From: Thermoplasmatota archaeon
GTDB lineage: Archaea > Thermoplasmatota > Penumbrarchaeia > JANQNL01
Length of the DNA: 41,382 nucleotides
Assembly (NCBI GenBank): GCA_028279585.1
Contig: JANQNL010000127.1
Location: 1 to 41,382 of the forward strand
Direction of reading: 5' to 3'
This document shows, piece after piece, positions 7,866-16,372 of the stretch. How positions within the stretch are numbered: position 1 is the first letter of the stretch; every line of letters begins with the position of its first letter. The position numbers and the translations under genes were made by a program. The notes beneath the pieces are model-generated. The model saw only the letters and a list, made by a program, of their open reading frames with translations. It did no database searches and was not told where the DNA came from.

Positions 7866-8843
7866 TCATCCTTTCGGGTCGTACTTCTGCATTTCCCGCT
7901 CTAAAAGTTTGAGATGCTTCTGGTCAAGAGTATAGGGATTTACCGGTATAATTAGTATAGCATTGGTAAGCGCCACCTTGTCGTTGAGAAGCTGCAGGAA
8001 CCGAAGGATCGTCTCGTAGGTGTTGTGTGTGATGAGGTACTCCAAACCCTCGATTATGACTACAGGGGCGTCCACCTTCTTGATGAACTGCTCGATGATG
8101 AAGTTGAGCTTTGCCACGTTGTGTGGGACAAGCGTCATCTCTCCCTCTTCCATGGTCAACCAAAGCATCGGTGTCTCGAACCCATAGGTGTCCTTGATCT
8201 TGTCAGGGAAGGTCCTGGTAACACAAAAACCTTCAAATCCGTCACCCAGAAGATCGGAGAAGACACTGAATGCCGTAGCATGGTTCTCGTCGATGACCAG
8301 GTAACTGTAGCCTTTGTTCAGTTTATGCTTGGTCGGTGCCACATCACCCTTGTCCACGGCCTCTTCTTCGAAGTCCTCTGGTGGTCCAGGGTCCTCTATG
8401 GTCAGGACGTGCCTGCAGAAATCATCGCCCTTGGCCATGCACATGGTCTCTTCCACAGTGTACACACAACCCATGGCCTTTCCAGTAAGACCTGCAAGGT
8501 AACCGCTGGAGAATGCGCAGGAGGTATCCTCAGATTTGCCCTTGGCCAGTGCTTCCACGGCCTCGGTGATGTCCACCTGGAACTGTGTGTCGGAGATGTA
8601 CTTCGCCTTAGGCCTTCCCAGACCTACGTGTGACCACAGGGAATCTATCATGTTGACGAATTCCTCAAGGTCATTTGGCTTCACATCAAGCTCTTCGATG
8701 ACCCCCTCGCCACATCTGCTGCCATACCTGTAGATGATCTCCTCTGCGACCTCTGGCTGGACAGAGACCCGGATCTCATCGAACAGGGACTTAAGTGCGT
8801 TAGATGGGAGTGCAAAGAAAGCGATGGGTTTTTGTTCCGACAT
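7866..8843 (-). CDS. V4R domain-DUF835 domain signalling protein
   Basis: A soluble 325-residue two-domain protein. Residues about 10-150 form a V4R (4-vinyl reductase-type, small-molecule-binding) domain, ending in the typical segment CVYTVEETMCMAKGDDFC with C126, C135 and C143. Residues about 180-325 match DUF835, an archaeal domain related in layout to degenerate RecA/KaiC folds (YLVIDENHATAFSVF, APVVIIEGLEYLITHN). V4R is the prokaryotic relative of Bet3, a core subunit of the eukaryotic TRAPP complex that activates Rab GTPases; here the next gene encodes a Rab-like GTPase. A GGAGGTG ribosome site lies 5 nt before the ATG at 8843. A sensor/effector function is inferred; the ligand is unknown. 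Confidence 0.88.
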   Translation of the reverse strand: MSEQKPIAFFALPSNALKSLFDEIRVSVQPEVAEEIIYRYGSRCGEGVIEELDVKPNDLEEFVNMIDSLWSHVGLGRPKAKYISDTQFQVDITEAVEALAKGKSEDTSCAFSSGYLAGLTGKAMGCVYTVEETMCMAKGDDFCRHVLTIEDPGPPEDFEEEAVDKGDVAPTKHKLNKGYSYLVIDENHATAFSVFSDLLGDGFEGFCVTRTFPDKIKDTYGFETPMLWLTMEEGEMTLVPHNVAKLNFIIEQFIKKVDAPVVIIEGLEYLITHNTYETILRFLQLLNDKVALTNAILIIPVNPYTLDQKHLKLLEREMQKYDPKG

Positions 8844-8848
8844 CCGAA

Positions 8849-8884
8849 CACCTCCGGGGCCTGTATGGATTGGTTGGGTATATG
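8849..8884 (-). promoter_or_regulatory. TATA box and strong ribosome site of the V4R-DUF835 gene
   Basis: The minus strand carries GCATATACCC near 8877-8884 and GGAGGTG at 8849-8855, followed after 5 nt by the ATG at 8843. This is one of the best Shine-Dalgarno matches in the window. Confidence 0.6.
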
Positions 8885-8918
8885 CGTTTCTGTTGTAATT
8901 TCTTAGTTAATATGGTAC

Positions 8919-8968
8919 CTGGGGCTTAAAAAAGAATATTAATAGTAGAACCTCTTTGAGCGCCCCAG
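8919..8968 (+). promoter_or_regulatory. Promoter of the membrane protein gene, framed by an inverted repeat
   Basis: An A/T-rich TATA region (8926-8943, including GAATATTAAT) lies before the GTG at 8973. It is flanked by CTGGGGC (8919-8925) and its exact reverse complement GCCCCAG (8962-8968). Such an arrangement could be an operator whose two halves bracket the core promoter. Confidence 0.4.
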
Positions 8969-8972
8969 ACCG

Positions 8973-9812
8973 GTGAACGTCTTGGCAAAGAAAAGAAAGG
9001 AAATGGAGCCTGAAGAGGACGAGGACATCGAGATAGAGCTTCCTGGCTTCGACGAGCGCGAGTTCATCAAAGAGGAGAACATCGGCGCAAAGACCTCCTA
9101 CATAGCCATAGGCCTCGGAGCCCTGGCCGGTCTCATAGATGCACTCATCATCATCTTCACTGGACAGTGGATGATCGGTGGGATAGTTGCTATCCTCATC
9201 GCTGGTGCGTTCTACCCATTGTTCCGTCTTCTCAAGATAGAGCTCAACTCCTTGAAGGTGCGTAACTGGATAGGAATGGCGATATTCTTCCTTCTGACAA
9301 CATTGCTGATCAATGTTGTGCTGTTACAGCCCCCACTTGTGGATAAGGCCCCTGCCCGGATAGATAGCAACATGATCATCTACGACGACCCTCTGGACCC
9401 TGGGAACTACACCGTTTTGGAGGATGCCACCGGGCTGAACACGCTCTACTTCAGCAACGATGTGAATTACACCGAGAACGCGACGTTCACCACCAGGGTG
9501 AGGGACAACGTAGGCATCTCCACGCCCCAGATCTTTGTTTACCAGTTGAACACTGGGACCAATGAATACAATGAGCTGTTCTCTGCTGATATGGAGAAGT
9601 TCTATCCTTCTGATTATTTGTTCAGTAATGCTACTTGGGACGAATACGAGAATGTATGGGAAGACTTTGAAGGAACATACTTCGAGTACCACATACCTCG
9701 TGATGTCACGACAACTCGTGGTGACTATCAGGTCCGTGTCCGCGTCGAGGATGACAGCGGCAAGGTGACCTGGTCCGAGTATGATTTCAAGGTCAGACCT
9801 GCAGTCGTTTAG
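8973..9812 (+). CDS. Membrane-anchored protein with extracellular beta-rich domain
   Basis: Unrecognised 279-residue protein. An acidic, Lys-containing cytoplasmic start (about residues 1-35) is followed by three hydrophobic segments: about 40-62, 65-83 and 92-113. An external domain of about 160 residues follows with several NxT/NxS sites (NYT, NAT) and a C-terminal beta-sandwich-like end (GDYQVRVRVEDDSGKVTWSEYDF) resembling Ig-type repeats. It starts with GTG at 8973. Its stop TAG overlaps the stop of the convergent MscS-like gene (shared bases TTAG 9809-9812). Function unknown; it may be part of the cell envelope. Confidence 0.75.
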   Translation: MNVLAKKRKEMEPEEDEDIEIELPGFDEREFIKEENIGAKTSYIAIGLGALAGLIDALIIIFTGQWMIGGIVAILIAGAFYPLFRLLKIELNSLKVRNWIGMAIFFLLTTLLINVVLLQPPLVDKAPARIDSNMIIYDDPLDPGNYTVLEDATGLNTLYFSNDVNYTENATFTTRVRDNVGISTPQIFVYQLNTGTNEYNELFSADMEKFYPSDYLFSNATWDEYENVWEDFEGTYFEYHIPRDVTTTRGDYQVRVRVEDDSGKVTWSEYDFKVRPAVV

Positions 9813-12004
9813 GCCTTCTTCTTTCTGAACCTTCTGTTCTTCTTTTTCTTAGGTTCATCGCTGTCGACCGGGTCGTCATCATCTTTGAAGAAATGCTGGT
9901 CTGGATCAGGTGTTGGGAGTTCTTCCACGTCTGGTGGGAGCTCTTCCTCTGGTTCTCCCATAATGCCTAGCTCTTCGAGCGAAGACTCGGGAATGAGCTC
10001 ATCGTCCCCCTCATCCTCCGCCTCTTCAGCGATATACTCCGAGCTTTCCTCGCTGGCAGGTTCCGGACCTGTCTCCTCATCGTCGAACGCATGGAGCGAC
10101 TCCAATCCCATGAACGCAGCTGAAGCTGCTTCCTCGTCCTGGAAGTCCTCTTTCTTCTCTGCCTTTTCAGAGGCCTTCTTGTAGCGTTCGATGATGCCCT
10201 CGCTCGTTGGCATTGTTTCATCTCGCTTCACATGGTACAGTGGCGAGAGGATCTCTATACCACTATTGTGGAAGTGCTTTTGCATGTTCCGCATGATGGC
10301 GGAGCGGGTCGCGTAGAGAGCTTTGGAGTTCGAGATGTACGCCCTCAGCTTGTAGCCGATAGCGTGGTTGTGGAACTCTGTGAGCAGGACGTTGGGTTTG
10401 GGATCCTTGAGGACGCCCTCCGTGGAAATGGCTGCTGTGCGCATGAGCTCCTTCACGGTCTCTGCTGGGACGTCGTATCCGATGGTGGCCTCGACGACAA
10501 CAGCATAACCACCAGGCTCTGACTTCGTGTGGTTGACGATCTTCGTGGCCAGGATCTGGTTGTTCGGGACCTTGACCATCTCGGACTCCAGGTCCTCGAT
10601 GGTGGTGAACATGAGGTCGATGTTGGAGACATCGCCTGTGATCTCTGCACCTCCAGCGATGGAGATGGTTACCCGGTCGCCCTTCTCTATTGGCCTAAAG
10701 CTGTAAAGCACCACGCCGGAGAGGGCGTTGCCGATGGAGCCGGTTGCGGCCATTGAGACCACGAAACCGATGATCATGGAGATCATCAGGACCAGGGTCT
10801 GGCCGATCTCACCCATGCCCAATGCTGATAGGACAGTGAAGATAGCTATCATGATAAGGACCGTGTACAGCCCGAACTTGAAGCCCTTCTCAATGATGAA
10901 CATCATAGCAGAGCTCATCTTCTTCTCCTTGGACTGGTGGCTTCTCAGGTCCTGGAAGAGCGTTGTGGAGAACTTCTGAACAGACACTGCTATGATAATG
11001 AGCAGCACGATGAATATGATGAATCCCCATTTGGTGATGAAGAACGTGACGATGCTTGCGACGATAAGTTCCCTGAACCCGAAGGCTGCCAGGATGACAA
11101 GCATCATGAGGAATCCGATAGCGAAGATGAGAACATACTTGAGGATGAACTCCACTATCATGAGGATGCGGGATGGGATCAAACGCTCTTTTTCTTCGAA
11201 CTTCTTGCGCAGGTAAGCGATGAAGATGCGAAGACCTACCAGGAGGACTCGTAATAGGAAGAACAGGAACACAATGACGCCAATGGCTGTGATAATCTTC
11301 CTTGCTACATCGTTGGTGCCTGGGGACAGGTCGAAGAGCAAGGAGATCATGAGGTACTCAACGGAGCCAAAGATGTACGAGAACAAGGCAAGAACGAACT
11401 GCTCTGTGATCTTTACGAACTCCAGTGGGAAGTACTTGAACTCCTTGTCCTTGAGCTTGTCGAAAAGGTTGATCGTGATAGGAATGACGGCTACGATAGC
11501 TGCTACACCCAGAACACCAATGATTATCCATGGGAGTCCGACCCAGAGGAACTTGAGAACGATGCCCAGGAGTTCGAACATCTTTTCAGGAGTTAGCCAG
11601 TTAGTCTCTTCTCCGTCGTCCTTGTCGAAGTGTACTTCGATGTCCACCTCCAAAGGTTGGTCCTTGGAAACGTTGATGTTCCTGCGCTTGACTATATCGC
11701 CGTCCGTGTCCCTGATCTCGAAGATGTAATGTTCGCTGGAGTCTGGTACGTAGATCTCATACTTGCCGTCGGCGTCAGTCGTGTTGGACCTGGGGATGAA
11801 GTCTTCCCGGTAGATCCTTACGACATAACCTTGAAGCAGGTCCGTGGTGCCGTTCTCGGTGACGTTGTAGATGGTCCCATGGACCAGTGCGTTGTCGTAC
11901 GGTCCTGGAGCTGGGGACTGCTGGGCTGAGGTTGTGTTTATGGCTGTGGCTAGAAATATGATGACAAGAAGCAATAAGGCAAGCCTTACGAGCTTTCTTT
12001 CCAT
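9809..12004 (-). CDS. Large MscS-like mechanosensitive channel with secreted N-terminal domain
   Basis: About 731 residues. A signal peptide (MERKLVRLALLLLVIIFLAT) is followed by an external carboxypeptidase-regulatory-like beta domain (about residues 30-130; VHGTIYNVTENGTTDLLQGYVVRIYRED in outline), then several membrane spans, and the MscS pore helix and beta domain (AATGSIGNALSGVVLYSFRPIEKGDRVTI in outline, then VKVPNNQILATKIVNHT). The last 120 residues are an acidic, Pro-rich cytoplasmic tail ending in a basic cluster (KKKKNRRFRKKKA). ATG 12004 is preferred because it gives a compact signal peptide; an in-frame GTG at 12037, closer to the TATA box, is also possible. It is unlike the short MscS at 1983-2801 and may gate in response to the cell-wall or S-layer side. 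Confidence 0.85.
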   Translation of the reverse strand: MERKLVRLALLLLVIIFLATAINTTSAQQSPAPGPYDNALVHGTIYNVTENGTTDLLQGYVVRIYREDFIPRSNTTDADGKYEIYVPDSSEHYIFEIRDTDGDIVKRRNINVSKDQPLEVDIEVHFDKDDGEETNWLTPEKMFELLGIVLKFLWVGLPWIIIGVLGVAAIVAVIPITINLFDKLKDKEFKYFPLEFVKITEQFVLALFSYIFGSVEYLMISLLFDLSPGTNDVARKIITAIGVIVFLFFLLRVLLVGLRIFIAYLRKKFEEKERLIPSRILMIVEFILKYVLIFAIGFLMMLVILAAFGFRELIVASIVTFFITKWGFIIFIVLLIIIAVSVQKFSTTLFQDLRSHQSKEKKMSSAMMFIIEKGFKFGLYTVLIMIAIFTVLSALGMGEIGQTLVLMISMIIGFVVSMAATGSIGNALSGVVLYSFRPIEKGDRVTISIAGGAEITGDVSNIDLMFTTIEDLESEMVKVPNNQILATKIVNHTKSEPGGYAVVVEATIGYDVPAETVKELMRTAAISTEGVLKDPKPNVLLTEFHNHAIGYKLRAYISNSKALYATRSAIMRNMQKHFHNSGIEILSPLYHVKRDETMPTSEGIIERYKKASEKAEKKEDFQDEEAASAAFMGLESLHAFDDEETGPEPASEESSEYIAEEAEDEGDDELIPESSLEELGIMGEPEEELPPDVEELPTPDPDQHFFKDDDDPVDSDEPKKKKNRRFRKKKA

Positions 12005-12071
12005 GAGTGCATCCCTATCCCACGAAAAGGTCGCCACAGACCCTAACGTATATGAATGCAGTTTTTATGTG

Positions 12072-12080
12072 ATATATAAA
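12072..12080 (-). promoter_or_regulatory. TATA box for the large MscS-like gene
   Basis: TTTATATAT on the minus strand. It predicts a transcription start near 12050, giving a leader of about 12 nt to GTG 12037 or about 46 nt to ATG 12004. Confidence 0.55.
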
Positions 12081-12129
12081 CATTGCTAATTATGTGAATA
12101 TTCGGGGGGTGGGTCCAGAGTGTCTGTGA

Positions 12130-12178
12130 AAACTGTTAAATATCCACGCCGAGCTTTCCGGACCACTCGCCAAGGGGG
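12130..12178 (+). promoter_or_regulatory. Promoter and ribosome site of the PaaK-type ligase gene
   Basis: AAACTGT (12130-12136) runs into the TATA-like TTAAATATC (12136-12144). A ribosome site AAGGGGG (12172-12178) lies 8 nt before the ATG at 12187. The AAACTGT word also occurs three times upstream of aclB. Confidence 0.5.
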
Positions 12179-12186
12179 TTTCCAGC

Positions 12187-13479
12187 ATGGCAGGAAAGAA
12201 GTTCTGGGATAAGAATGAAAAGCTCAAGCCAGCAGAGCTTGAGGCACTACAATTAAAGAGGCTGAAGTGGAGCGTCAAGCACGCTTTCAAGAACAACCCA
12301 GCCTATAACAAGAGACTGAAGAAGGCCAAGGTGGAGCCAAGCTCCATCAAGAAGCTCGCAGACATCGAGAAGATCCCGTTCCTTACAAAGGACGATCTCC
12401 GGACCTACTATCCGTTCGGCCTTGTGTCTGTGCCCATGGAGAAGGTCGTGGAGCTCCACGCCTCGTCCGGCACCACTGGTAAGCCAGTGGTTGGCACATA
12501 CACCGTCAACGACCTCGATGTATGGGGTGAGGTCATGGCAAGGAACCTCTACAGGATAGGTATCCGCAAGGAGGACAGGATGCAGAACGCATACGGCTAC
12601 GGTCTCTTCACCGGTGCCCACGGCTTCGAGCGCGGCGCCCAGAAGATCGGCGCCCTTGTCTCCCCACTCTCATCCGGTAACACCCAGAGGCAGGCTATGC
12701 TCATGAAGGACTTCGAAGCAACCGTCCTCGCAGCGACCCCGAGCTTCTGTCTTTACATCGCAGAGGTCGCCCAGGGCATGGGAATGGACCCACGCAAGGA
12801 CTTCAAGCTCAAGTATGGTGTCTTCGGCGCCGAGAGCTGGTCCGAGGAGATGAGGAAGAAGGTCGAGGATGTCTACGACTTCAAGGCACAGGACCATTAC
12901 GGACTTACAGAGATCATCGGGCCCGGTGTCTCCGCAGAGTGTCCAGAGAGGTGCGGTCTTCACATCAACGCAGACCACTTCTATACAGAGATCATCGACC
13001 CACAGACCGGCGAGACGCTTGGTCCAGGTGAGAAGGGCGAGCTCGTGTTCACATCCCTGACCAAGGAGGCCTTCCCGGTCCTCAGGTTCAGGACCAAGGA
13101 CCTTTCCATCCTGCACGATGAGAAGTGCGCATGCGGTGGCACCCTGCCAAGGCACGCAAGGCTCATGGGCAGGTCCGATGACATGATGAAGGTCAAGGGC
13201 GTCATCGTCTTCCCGAAGCAGATCGAGGAGGCCATCATGAACGTCAAGGGCTGCTCCGAGAACTATGTCATTATCAAGAGCAAGAAGGGCGCTATCATCA
13301 ACCTGGCCGTTCAGGTCGAGCCAGATGTCGGTGTCCGCAAGACCTCGTTCAAAAAGATCGAGGCTGCAGTTGCCAAAGAGATCATGGCCATCCTTGGTCT
13401 CAAAGTCCCTGTGAAGGTCGTTGCCCGCGGAACCATCCCGCGGTCCGAGGGTAAGGCCAAGCGCGTCATCGAAAAGTAG
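12187..13479 (+). CDS. paaK: Phenylacetate-CoA ligase-type AMP-forming acyl-CoA ligase
   Basis: A 430-residue cytoplasmic ANL-superfamily enzyme of the PaaK group, which adenylates an aryl or other carboxylic acid with ATP and transfers it to CoA. The phosphate loop is SSGTTGKP (93-100), followed by YTVNDLDVW. The A5 motif DHYGLTEIIGPG, FTSLTKEAFPVLRFRTKDLS and the hinge GRSDDMMKVKGV are all typical of PaaK, and the length is normal. In archaea, homologues also act on aryl acids from amino-acid fermentation, so the true substrate may be phenylacetate, indoleacetate or similar. It is monocistronic with its own terminator and converges on the lactate-permease-like gene. Confidence 0.92.
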   Translation: MAGKKFWDKNEKLKPAELEALQLKRLKWSVKHAFKNNPAYNKRLKKAKVEPSSIKKLADIEKIPFLTKDDLRTYYPFGLVSVPMEKVVELHASSGTTGKPVVGTYTVNDLDVWGEVMARNLYRIGIRKEDRMQNAYGYGLFTGAHGFERGAQKIGALVSPLSSGNTQRQAMLMKDFEATVLAATPSFCLYIAEVAQGMGMDPRKDFKLKYGVFGAESWSEEMRKKVEDVYDFKAQDHYGLTEIIGPGVSAECPERCGLHINADHFYTEIIDPQTGETLGPGEKGELVFTSLTKEAFPVLRFRTKDLSILHDEKCACGGTLPRHARLMGRSDDMMKVKGVIVFPKQIEEAIMNVKGCSENYVIIKSKKGAIINLAVQVEPDVGVRKTSFKKIEAAVAKEIMAILGLKVPVKVVARGTIPRSEGKAKRVIEK

Positions 13480-13494
13480 GCGTGCAAGCATGAA

Positions 13495-13530
13495 GCGGCG
13501 GGGAGACCCGCCGCTGTTTCTTCTTTATTC
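13495..13530 (+). terminator. Stem-loop terminator of the PaaK-type gene
   Basis: A perfect 8-bp stem GCGGCGGG/CCCGCCGC (13495-13502 with 13507-13514) and GAGA tetraloop is followed by a pyrimidine-rich run TGTTTCTTCTTTATTC. Confidence 0.75.
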
Positions 13531-13560
13531 TCAACAAGACCCAGCCTAGCTTCTGTAGTT

Positions 13561-13596
13561 TCCCCCAGAGGGGGACAGGTCCTGATACAGTATCAG
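13561..13596 (-). terminator. Palindromes at the 3' end of the lactate-permease-like gene
   Basis: A 15-nt perfect palindrome CTGATACAGTATCAG (13582-13596) spans the stop codon, and a second hairpin TCCCCC-AGA-GGGGGA occupies 13561-13575. No T-run follows on the minus strand, so termination by these structures is tentative. Confidence 0.4.
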
Positions 13597-15800
13597 AACC
13601 CGAGGAACATGACGAACAGCAGTAGCATTATTCCGCATGCAGCACCAAGTAGCAAGACCACACCCAGGTGGACCTTCATCACCTTGGACTCCATCTCTGC
13701 CTTCTCACCCAAGGTTGCCACAGCGTTGTTGATCTTGGCCGGGGTGATGGCAGAGGCGATGCCGCCTGCAACTGCGTGACCTGAATACATGGTCAGGAAC
13801 TGGTTATCATTGAGCTCGATGCCCTTTGCAGCAGCCTTCTGGATACCATAGAACATCATGTTCGAACCTGTCTCGGAACCTCCTACGACCGCACCGAAGA
13901 GGCCAAGGCCCGACGCTCCGACGAGGAGGTATGGGAAGAATCCCATCTGTGCAAGGAAGGTTCCTACTGCGAGGTTCATGTTGAACGCGTAGTAGTCTGG
14001 GGATGCAACGAGGTTGCCACCCACAAGTTCCCTGGCGGACCAGAACATCACATAGGCGATGCTGAAGTAGATGGAGTAGGCGATGAACGGCCCCCAGATC
14101 CTCTTCTTCCACATCTCGTTGGTGTTCGTGAAGACCTTCTTGGTCAGCTTACCGTTGACCCTGAAGATGATCATGGTGATGAGCACCGAGACGATTATCC
14201 AGAAGTAGATGTTGGTGAAGATGTTGAGGTCTATCTTCTGGTCGAAGATGTAAAGGACCTCGAAGTTTCCAAGCACGTCAGCGAGGAACTCGTTCACTGG
14301 CCCCAGTGATGAGAACGTTGCCAAGCCCATCAGGACGATCCATGGTGAGCATGCAAGGAGGAAGTCCTTGTTCAGAAGGGATGGAGCATGGATCGCATCT
14401 GCTGGTGCATCATCCTCGATCTTCCTCTTCTTCTTCACCTTGCCATGGTCCATGGAGTCCTCGTCCTTCTTACGGGACTTTGGCTTCTCTTCCTTGGTAG
14501 TCAACTTGGCATACAACCAGATGGACACCATACAAAGGACCCCAGCCAGGATACCGACGATCTCCACAGGTATGATCTCTGCTCCTGCCATGTAGTCGAT
14601 GCCAAGGAACAGGATGCAAGCAATGGCTGTGACAAGTCCACAGATGATGGCTGGGATGAATCCCTTCTTGAGCGAAGCGATACCGCCTTCCATCATCTTA
14701 CCGCCCTTCTCCTTGGCCTCGACGCCACCCAGGATGTACAGGATGGCCATTGCGAAGCCTACAGAGATGACCGGTAGGAACAGTGAGATCTTGAGAGAGA
14801 ACGTAACGACATCCAAGCCGAACGCGTCAGCAGGGATGGTCACTGGAATGGACAGTAGAGCGAACGATGTCGTCGCATTGTAACCGAGCACAGCGATGGA
14901 CACTGCTGCGAACGGACTGAATCCCATGGCCACCAGGAGCGGCGGGAACATGGATGGGGTGACGACTCCAAGGCATGTCAGGAACGAGCCGAACCCAACA
15001 CCGACGAACAGTGCCTGGTTCTCTTTGCCCTTGACAAGGTCCTTGACACCGTTAGAGATGGTACCAAGCAGACCAAGCTCCTTCATCAGGAAGATCATGT
15101 ACATCGTGGCAATGACCGCGATGGATATGCCGAAAGCCTTGATGAAACCATAGATGGATGCTCCCAGGGCGACCTCGAGGGGTGTCTTGAAGTAGGCCAC
15201 TGCAAGGAACACAGCTACCATCCAACCGGCTATCGCCATGAACAGACCGGACTTCCTGAACGTCAGGATACCGATGAGGACGATGATGAGCGGTGCGATG
15301 GCGATGAGGAACTTGATGGTGGAAGGTTCTGGTTCTGTGTCAATGACATTCGGCTGGAACCCTACCTGCCTCTCTGGGTTATCGTCCACGATCATCGTGA
15401 GAATGAACTCATCGATGGATGGAGCGCCGTCAGATTCTGTCGGCACGTGGAAGTTGATGAAGAAAACGACCCTCTGGTCCCTTGGGACGACGGTCTGATC
15501 GTCAAGCGTGAAGAACGGTCCCTTTTTTGGATATTCTCCACTTGGATCAAAGGTTCTAGTGTAGTTGATCGTGATATCGTTGGCAAGGTCCGTATTGATA
15601 TCGAAAGTCACGTTGATATCATGGTCCCTGTCGTTGAAGTATGTGAACTGGTATGTGTAGGTCTTGCCTTCGGTCCAGTTCACCTTCTTCTCCTCGAGTA
15701 CAAGACCGCTTGCGGAACCTACGACGAAACAAGTCCCGAGCAGCAGGAGGATAAGAAGAAGTACAGCTCTATGTCTGGCTAAAAGATGAGGACGCGCCAC
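13593..15800 (-). CDS. lctP: L-lactate permease-family transporter with secreted N-terminal domain
   Basis: 735 residues. A signal peptide (about 1-30; LLLILLLLGTCFVVGSASG) is followed by an external beta-rich domain of about 150 residues with N-glycosylation-type sites. The remainder is a multi-span permease of the LctP family. Family features include TPLEVALGASIYGFIKAFGI, GSFLTCLGVVTPSMFPPLLV (related to the LctP AGFGTP region), GLFGAVVGGSETGSNMMFYG and ITPAKINNAVATLG. A Lys/Glu-rich cytoplasmic loop separates the two halves. The bacterial permease has no secreted domain, so this is an unusual fusion. It likely imports lactate or a similar monocarboxylate with H+ or Na+. The GTG at 15800 follows a GGGGTG ribosome site. 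Confidence 0.82.
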   Translation of the reverse strand: MARPHLLARHRAVLLLILLLLGTCFVVGSASGLVLEEKKVNWTEGKTYTYQFTYFNDRDHDINVTFDINTDLANDITINYTRTFDPSGEYPKKGPFFTLDDQTVVPRDQRVVFFINFHVPTESDGAPSIDEFILTMIVDDNPERQVGFQPNVIDTEPEPSTIKFLIAIAPLIIVLIGILTFRKSGLFMAIAGWMVAVFLAVAYFKTPLEVALGASIYGFIKAFGISIAVIATMYMIFLMKELGLLGTISNGVKDLVKGKENQALFVGVGFGSFLTCLGVVTPSMFPPLLVAMGFSPFAAVSIAVLGYNATTSFALLSIPVTIPADAFGLDVVTFSLKISLFLPVISVGFAMAILYILGGVEAKEKGGKMMEGGIASLKKGFIPAIICGLVTAIACILFLGIDYMAGAEIIPVEIVGILAGVLCMVSIWLYAKLTTKEEKPKSRKKDEDSMDHGKVKKKRKIEDDAPADAIHAPSLLNKDFLLACSPWIVLMGLATFSSLGPVNEFLADVLGNFEVLYIFDQKIDLNIFTNIYFWIIVSVLITMIIFRVNGKLTKKVFTNTNEMWKKRIWGPFIAYSIYFSIAYVMFWSARELVGGNLVASPDYYAFNMNLAVGTFLAQMGFFPYLLVGASGLGLFGAVVGGSETGSNMMFYGIQKAAAKGIELNDNQFLTMYSGHAVAGGIASAITPAKINNAVATLGEKAEMESKVMKVHLGVVLLLGAACGIMLLLFVMFLGF

Positions 15801-15836
15801 ATGAACACCCCGATGCCGCGCAATCGGGAAGTACTC

Positions 15837-15871
15837 ATTTATAGTTTTTGATTGTACAAATATTGTTCAAT
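15837..15871 (-). promoter_or_regulatory. Promoter with palindromic operator candidate of the lactate-permease-like gene
   Basis: The minus-strand TATA box CTATAAAT is at 15837-15844. Immediately upstream of it, 15851-15871 forms a near-perfect palindrome: ATTGTACAA, three bases ATA, TTGTTCAAT, with 8 of 9 arm positions paired. Position and symmetry are what a dimeric activator or Lrp-like regulator site would show. Confidence 0.55.
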
Positions 15872-15886
15872 CTAAGTATGGTCGTA

Positions 15887-16349
15887 TCAGAGCAGTATGA
15901 TGCCGGACAGCAATATGCCGATGAATCCGATTATGAGGCTGAAGAAGTAAATGAACAACACAATCCCAAGTATCACGATGTAGATGACGACAACAGCCAC
16001 CCATGCAATGATGCTTATCACGGTCAGGATCACAGCAGCTACTGCAAACCCTCGATCACGTTTCATGACCAGCGAGATTATCGTTAGTATGATGACGATA
16101 AGGACACACAGAAAGCTCAAGAAGGCCGATCCTGTGGTGCAGCATGTGTTCAGGAGAGGAATGAAACTGGTGACAATGAACGCCAGAAGGAATAGCCCGA
16201 TGAGGAGTGAGAAGACCAGAGCTATCTTTCCTGTGAAACCTGGTTTCTTCTCTTTCTTCTTCTTATCCTTCCCACCTTTCTCTTCCTCCTCTTCATAGTC
16301 GTCAGGCGGTGGTGGCGGTGGATCGTCCGAGAGACCTACTCCTGTCCAT
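15887..16349 (-). CDS. Small four-span membrane protein with Pro/acidic/Lys-rich N-terminus; frame unresolved
   Basis: The coding frame ends at 15887 and encodes four hydrophobic helices separated by short loops, preceded by a soluble stretch with DDPPPPPPDDYEEEEEK, a run of lysines and PGFTGKIALVF. This frame has no ATG, GTG or TTG upstream of the proline run before it meets a stop. The only good start, ATG at 16349 (with TATA-like TTTATTTTA just upstream), is one base out of phase. Removing one base near CTCGGAC (about 16328) would join them into about 154 codons. A 77-residue version beginning at TTG 16120 would lose two helices. Either an indel or sequence error, or unusual initiation or frameshifting, is needed. 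Function unknown. Confidence 0.55.
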
Positions 16350-16372
16350 AAGATGTACCATTCGGTTAAAAT

